From positions 40,675-104,674 of the forward strand of contig JBDSXW010000077.1 in assembly GCA_039925965.1 (NCBI GenBank): a stretch of 64,000 bases of DNA. Direction: 5' to 3'. A program made the position numbers and the translations under genes. Source of the DNA: JAZKFT01 sp039925965 (lineage in GTDB: Bacteria; Bacteroidota; Bacteroidia; Chitinophagales; Chitinophagaceae). Positions 60,514 to 64,000 of the stretch are shown here, piece after piece. The notes under the pieces were generated by a model. That model saw only the letters and a program-made list of their open reading frames with translations. It was not told where the DNA came from and did no database searches. Numbering within the stretch: position 1 is the first letter of the stretch; every line of letters begins with the position of its first letter.

Positions 60514-61380
60514 ATGCGTCAACTCAAAATTACAAAATCAATTACCAACAGGGAATCCCAAAGCCTTGAGAAATACCTTCAGGAAATTGGCAAGGTAGAT
60601 CTTATTACTCCCGAAGAAGAAGTTCAGCTTGCGATGCGTATTAAGCTGGATGATCATCGCGCCCTGGAACGGTTGGTAAATGCCAATCTCCGTTTTGTGG
60701 TAAGCGTGGCTAAACAATACCAGAACCAGGGCCTCACATTAAGCGACCTGATCAACGAAGGCAACCTCGGCCTTATTAAGGCTGCCCAACGTTTTGATGA
60801 AACAAGGGGCTTCAAATTTATTTCCTATGCGGTGTGGTGGATCCGGCAGAGCATTCTTCAGGCGTTGGCCGAACAGAGTAGGATTGTGCGCCTTCCTCTT
60901 AACAAAGTCGGTCTTTCCAATCGCATCAGTAAGGCCTTTAGCCAGCTGGAGCAGGAGTTTGAACGGGAGCCTACCCCCGAAGAACTGGCCGACCTTCTTG
61001 AACTTGACCGTGAAGAAGTGGCTGCGACACTGGGTGTATCGTCACGCCATGTAAGTATGGACGCTCCCATTTCTGATGGAGAGGATGGCTCATTGATCGA
61101 TATGATGGTGAACCCAAACGCCGAAAGCGCCAGCAATAACCTGGAGCACCACGAATCATTAAGAACCGAATTGGGCCGGTCGCTGAGCACCCTCACGGAA
61201 CGTCAGAAAGAAGTGTTGTGTTATTTCTTTGGTATCGGGATAGACAGTGCCCTAAGCCTGGAAGATATCGGCCACCATTTCCATCTTACCAGGGAACGGG
61301 TAAGACAGATAAAAGATAAGGCCATTGCCAAATTACAAAATGCCAGCCGCTGTAAATTACTCCGGGTTTATTTAGGATAA
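60514..61380 (+). CDS. rpoD: Primary-type RNA polymerase sigma factor (RpoD/SigA-like)
   Basis: A 288-residue sigma-70 factor starting MRQLKITKSITNRESQSLEK, the normal short Bacteroidota form without a long region 1.1. ATG at 60508 and TTG at 60502 are alternative starts. Region 1.2 has LEKYLQEIGKV. Region 2 has SVAKQYQNQGLTLSDLINEG and RGFKFISYAVWWIRQSI, and region 3 QLEQEFEREPTPEEL. Region 4 has LEDIGHHFHLTRERVRQIKD. Region 4.1 reads VLCYFFGIGIDSALS rather than the commoner VIRLYFGIN, so it may be a paralogue next to the main rpoD, or simply a lineage variant. A terminator follows. Confidence 0.9.
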   Translation: MRQLKITKSITNRESQSLEKYLQEIGKVDLITPEEEVQLAMRIKLDDHRALERLVNANLRFVVSVAKQYQNQGLTLSDLINEGNLGLIKAAQRFDETRGFKFISYAVWWIRQSILQALAEQSRIVRLPLNKVGLSNRISKAFSQLEQEFEREPTPEELADLLELDREEVAATLGVSSRHVSMDAPISDGEDGSLIDMMVNPNAESASNNLEHHESLRTELGRSLSTLTERQKEVLCYFFGIGIDSALSLEDIGHHFHLTRERVRQIKDKAIAKLQNASRCKLLRVYLG

Positions 61381-61405
61381 CGATTGCATGCTTCAACTTA
61401 TTGAT

Positions 61406-61434
61406 AGCCCTGTATTATCCGATACAGGGCTTTT
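61406..61434 (+). terminator. Rho-independent terminator after the sigma factor gene
   Basis: A perfect 10-bp stem AGCCCTGTAT / ATACAGGGCT with a 6-nt loop (TATCCG), followed by TTT. It closes the sigma factor transcript 25 bp after the stop. Confidence 0.92.
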
Positions 61435-61546
61435 CTTTGGATTCGTCTTGAAATGGCTTATATTATCAGTTATAGCTTTAGGTACTTTGTCCGCAACAGA
61501 CCATTAGATGCAATCAATTTGATGTTTGTTTCTTTTTTTTCTTTAT

Positions 61547-61575
61547 AAAAAAAAGTAACCGTAATTGGAGGTTAC
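61547..61575 (-). terminator. Terminator for the minus-strand membrane-protein gene
   Basis: Read on the minus strand, the stem GTAACC / GGTTAC with a 9-nt loop is followed by eight T residues. It lies about 42 bp after the stop of the membrane-protein gene at 61617, which is transcribed toward it. Confidence 0.75.
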
Positions 61576-61616
61576 ATAAAAAAAATCAATGCTGCGTATA
61601 AACTACCTAATCCCAA

Positions 61617-62228
61617 TCAGTTATCTTTCTCCAAAATCGCTTCTTCATCTTCATAAGGGTTTTTAATGCGGGATTGCTGCAAGGCAAAAGCAGCAACGGA
61701 AATGGCGATCCATACAAGGAAAATAGTAAGCGCATTGGGTGAACTGTTGGTGAACTTAAAAATGCCCACCGACAAGGCAACTGCACCCATCACTGAAGAT
61801 AGCAGGCGTATACAAACCTCCATTTTATTAAAGGAGAAAAATGCCGCGCCGGACCCTACAATAAAAAAGAGGATCAGGGGAACAAATGAATCGTCTGCAA
61901 ACTGTACCTGTTCATTAATAAAGGCGGCGATCATCAGGCCAAAAACAAAGAAGCAGGTGATGGCAATTGCAAATTTTTTAAAGAGGAAGGCAAGCAGCAT
62001 TGCTATCATACCTATAAAGCCGGCTAATGCAAATTCCTGCCAGTCGCTCCAATTGATCATCCCCCTGATAGATACGTAGGACATAAGAAACCCGCAAATA
62101 CCCACGGCCACCCAATAAAATTTTCTGCCCGACATCAGGCAAAGCGTACCTAATACAGTGAGCACAACCGCTACAGCAAATGTAAAAGTTCCAAACGCGT
62201 TTTGAATTATTTCGTGAAGCCTGTTCAT
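61617..62228 (-). CDS. Multi-pass membrane protein (TM198/DUF4203-like)
   Basis: A 203-residue protein with about seven hydrophobic segments: FTFAVAVVLTVLGTLCLM, YWVAVGICGFLMSYVSI, FALAGFIGMIAMLLAFL, AIAITCFFVFGLMIAAFI, FVPLILFFIVGSGAAFF, IRLLSSVMGAVALSVGIF and ALTIFLVWIAISVAAFAL. A short acidic tail follows (NPYEDEEAILEKDN). The pattern is like the TM198/DUF4203 family, but I cannot be sure. Function is unknown. It stands alone between the sigma factor and the Fe-S protein gene. Confidence 0.8.
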   Translation of the reverse strand: MNRLHEIIQNAFGTFTFAVAVVLTVLGTLCLMSGRKFYWVAVGICGFLMSYVSIRGMINWSDWQEFALAGFIGMIAMLLAFLFKKFAIAITCFFVFGLMIAAFINEQVQFADDSFVPLILFFIVGSGAAFFSFNKMEVCIRLLSSVMGAVALSVGIFKFTNSSPNALTIFLVWIAISVAAFALQQSRIKNPYEDEEAILEKDN

Positions 62229-62406
62229 AATATTTTCAAGGGGCCTGGTCGACGTACACTTTAATCAAAAAGAGCGTCAGATTTTGTGTGGAGATGAAAG
62301 ATGTCCGATGTTAGATTGATTGCAATGTAGCAAAATAGATATAGAACAGCAGTGGTTTTGCAGTTCAGCCGTCCAGTTGGATTGTTGCCAAACAATAGAA
62401 GCTTCT

Positions 62407-63738
62407 TTAGCTGTTTATCCAGGCTTCCCGCTCTTCGGGGTTAAATTTCCATGGCGCATAATTGTTCTCAATATTGCCGAACATACTGTTCCATTCCTGG
62501 GGGCTATTGCTTTCGTCAAGAATGAGGTAACGACGCATTTTAAGTATGATGTCAAGCGGTGAAATGACTACCGGGCAAGCCTCCACACAAGCATTGCAGG
62601 TGGTACAGGCACGGAGTTCTTCTACGCTGATGTAGTTATGCAGCAGCGATTTTTCATCGGCTTTGAATTCACCATTCTGATTGATATTTTTTCCAACTTC
62701 CTCCAGCCTGTCCCTGGTTTTCATCATAATGGTCCGCGGGCTGAGAAGCTTACCGGTTTGAGTAGCGGGGCAAGCACTGCTGCACCTGCCACATTCGGTA
62801 CAACTATACGCATCCATCAGGTTTTTCCACGACAGATCCATTACATCTTTGGCACCAAACTGAGCCGGTGGTGCTTCGGGCAGCGCAGCCACTGCGGGGA
62901 AAGCACTGGTATCACCACCCATCGCCAGGATTACCTCTCGCTGGATTTCGGGCATATTGTGCATTTTTCCCGGCACTTCCGGCCTTGCATAGTAGGCATT
63001 GGGGAAAGCGAGCAGCACGTGCAGGTGTTTGGAATATGGCAGGTAATTCAGAAAGGCGAAAATGCCGGTAATATGCAGCCACCAGCAAACCCTTTCTATC
63101 GTGGTCAATGTGCCATCACCTATACCGCTAAACAGGGGCATCAACCAATTGCTTATAACAAATGGTCCGGTAATGGTTTCGCTGTAATGGTCCACATTGC
63201 GTTGCTGCAAAATGGAATCCGTAGCGTTCATGGTCAGAAAGAGGGTCATCAAAACAATCTCGGTAATAAGGATATAGTTTGCATCGCTGTGAGGCCACCC
63301 GTCCAGGTCTTTGCTGACAAATCTTTTAAGTTTAATAATATTCCGGCGTACCAAAAACACGACGCACACAGAAAGTACACCCAACGCCAGCCATTCAAAC
63401 GAATTAATCAGGAAAGGATAAAGCCCCTCCAATAGCGGCGCAAACATGCGGTGCTGGCCGGTGATACCATCCAGCACAATTTCCATCACTTCTATATTGA
63501 TGATAATAAAGCCTGCATAAATAATCAAGTGCATCACTGCCACGAGCGGCTTTTTAAACATCTTCTTTTGACCAAAGGCCAATAGCAATACATTGGCTAT
63601 CCGCTTAGGGATATCGGTCTCGATGGTTTCATCGCGGCCCAATGAAATATTGCGGCGTATCCCGCTTATATTTTTGACAAAAAGCCAAATGGCAAATGCA
63701 GCCACTGCAGCGAAGAGAATTTGTTGAACCAATTGCAT
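62407..63738 (-). CDS. Membrane-bound 4Fe-4S dicluster protein (HdrC/NarI-like)
   Basis: A 443-residue protein. Its N-terminal half has about five transmembrane helices (residues about 5-25, 68-90, 105-130, 150-170 and 215-235) like a nitrate reductase gamma/NarI domain. The C-terminal half binds two [4Fe-4S] clusters through CTECGRCSSACPATQTGK and CTTCNACVEACP. In Bacteroidota this protein is usually followed by a CCG-domain (HdrB-like) partner and is thought to shuttle electrons between quinones and soluble carriers. A following HdrB gene would be expected at or before 62406 on this strand, but none is there; the next gene downstream is the membrane protein. Confidence 0.9.
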   Translation of the reverse strand: MQLVQQILFAAVAAFAIWLFVKNISGIRRNISLGRDETIETDIPKRIANVLLLAFGQKKMFKKPLVAVMHLIIYAGFIIINIEVMEIVLDGITGQHRMFAPLLEGLYPFLINSFEWLALGVLSVCVVFLVRRNIIKLKRFVSKDLDGWPHSDANYILITEIVLMTLFLTMNATDSILQQRNVDHYSETITGPFVISNWLMPLFSGIGDGTLTTIERVCWWLHITGIFAFLNYLPYSKHLHVLLAFPNAYYARPEVPGKMHNMPEIQREVILAMGGDTSAFPAVAALPEAPPAQFGAKDVMDLSWKNLMDAYSCTECGRCSSACPATQTGKLLSPRTIMMKTRDRLEEVGKNINQNGEFKADEKSLLHNYISVEELRACTTCNACVEACPVVISPLDIILKMRRYLILDESNSPQEWNSMFGNIENNYAPWKFNPEEREAWINS

Positions 63739-64000
63739 ATAGAAATATTTAGATAGTAGCTGTTAGTACAAAGACTTTAAGTAGTGAAGGATTTTTAGAT
63801 AGTAGATATTAATTTTACGACTATAGCGATATTTTAATAGTAGATGCAAGTGCCAAGATTTTGGCTGAACTATATTTTCACTCATAAAACTATATGTTTG
63901 ACCGGATATTTTGGCATAGCCATAACTCATGTCTTTGTACAAAAATCTATTATTTAAAATCTCTGTTTTCAAAACTAAGGTCTTTGGTTTTTCAAATGTG
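63739..64000. other. 262-bp terminal stretch, no gene supported
   Basis: A/T-rich sequence with degenerate TTTAGATAGTAGATATT-like copies (63748-63850), upstream of the Fe-S protein gene and running to the window end. A short minus-strand open frame here has no family features and is probably spurious. Confidence 0.5.

Noticed and set aside
63763..63972. 69-residue minus-strand open frame near the window end
   Set aside because: A/T-rich with repeated units and no recognisable motif.
1..64000. tRNA or rRNA genes, insertion sequences
   Set aside because: Reading both strands by eye I found no tRNA-like cloverleaf signature (T-loop GGTTCGA context), no rRNA and no transposase reading frame. 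A covariance-model search would be needed to exclude small RNAs.

Overview
The window looks like a chromosomal segment of a Bacteroidota bacterium, most likely a Chitinophagaceae-type member. Support comes from the gene content: a short primary-type sigma factor beginning MRQLKITK, a DUF6728-like 55-residue protein, a START-like SRPBCC protein, T9SS-era secreted repeat proteins, a beta-propeller/LytS sensor kinase with a LytTR regulator, and a Bacteroidota-style membrane Fe-S (HdrC-like) protein. Genes generally lack Shine-Dalgarno sequences, and intergenic spaces are full of degenerate A/T-rich repeats. I saw no rRNA, tRNA, CRISPR array, transposase or integrase.

Layout. 1-5.5 kb: end of an unknown gene, a secreted GH20 hexosaminidase, an SGNH hydrolase, an SDR, peptide deformylase and RuvX. 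5.8-10.3 kb: a three-subunit Tat-exported molybdenum aldehyde/xanthine-type dehydrogenase (PaoABC-like), then a zinc-ribbon membrane protein. 10.4-19.8 kb: DUF423 protein, shikimate kinase, a broken DUF2007-like gene, an S24-type repressor, surE, a Nei/Fpg-type glycosylase, ORF6N protein, lpxB, and a methionine-sulfoxide-type repair group (msrB, cytochrome b, membrane-anchored molybdopterin oxidoreductase). 19.9-29.9 kb: a giant (about 2,900 residue) cyclic beta-1,2-glucan synthase-like protein directly downstream of an NtrC-like regulator that lacks the sigma-54 contact loop and the DNA-binding domain. 29.9-31.2 kb: a gene-poor decaying stretch with a recognisable DUF6496-like pseudogene. 31.2-40.4 kb: a two-component pair followed by four genes for small/secreted surface proteins. 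40.5-41.7 kb: an MFS transporter.

41.9-49.9 kb is a type I restriction-modification locus on the minus strand, in transcription order hsdR, a GxxExxY protein, hsdS, an AlbA_2/Schlafen-like ATPase with a VNDG tandem repeat, hsdM. Just upstream of hsdR (50.1-50.4 kb) is a striking array of fifteen 21-bp units carrying a HindIII-type palindrome. Past one hypothetical gene lies a 199-bp tandem duplication rich in hairpins (51.5-51.9 kb). 52.2-64 kb is mostly housekeeping: NlpC/P60 hydrolase, TSUP permease, DUF4198 protein, CDF metal transporter, OsmC protein, four-helix-bundle protein, a Tat/lipoprotein superoxide dismutase, an LptF/LptG permease, a START-like protein, the sigma factor, a membrane protein and the N-terminally membrane-embedded Fe-S protein.

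The most unusual material is the regulator/glucan-synthase pair, the RM locus with its inserted ATPase and adjacent palindromic array, the structured duplicated repeat, and two genes caught in decay. All calls come from reading the sequence; no database search was run.
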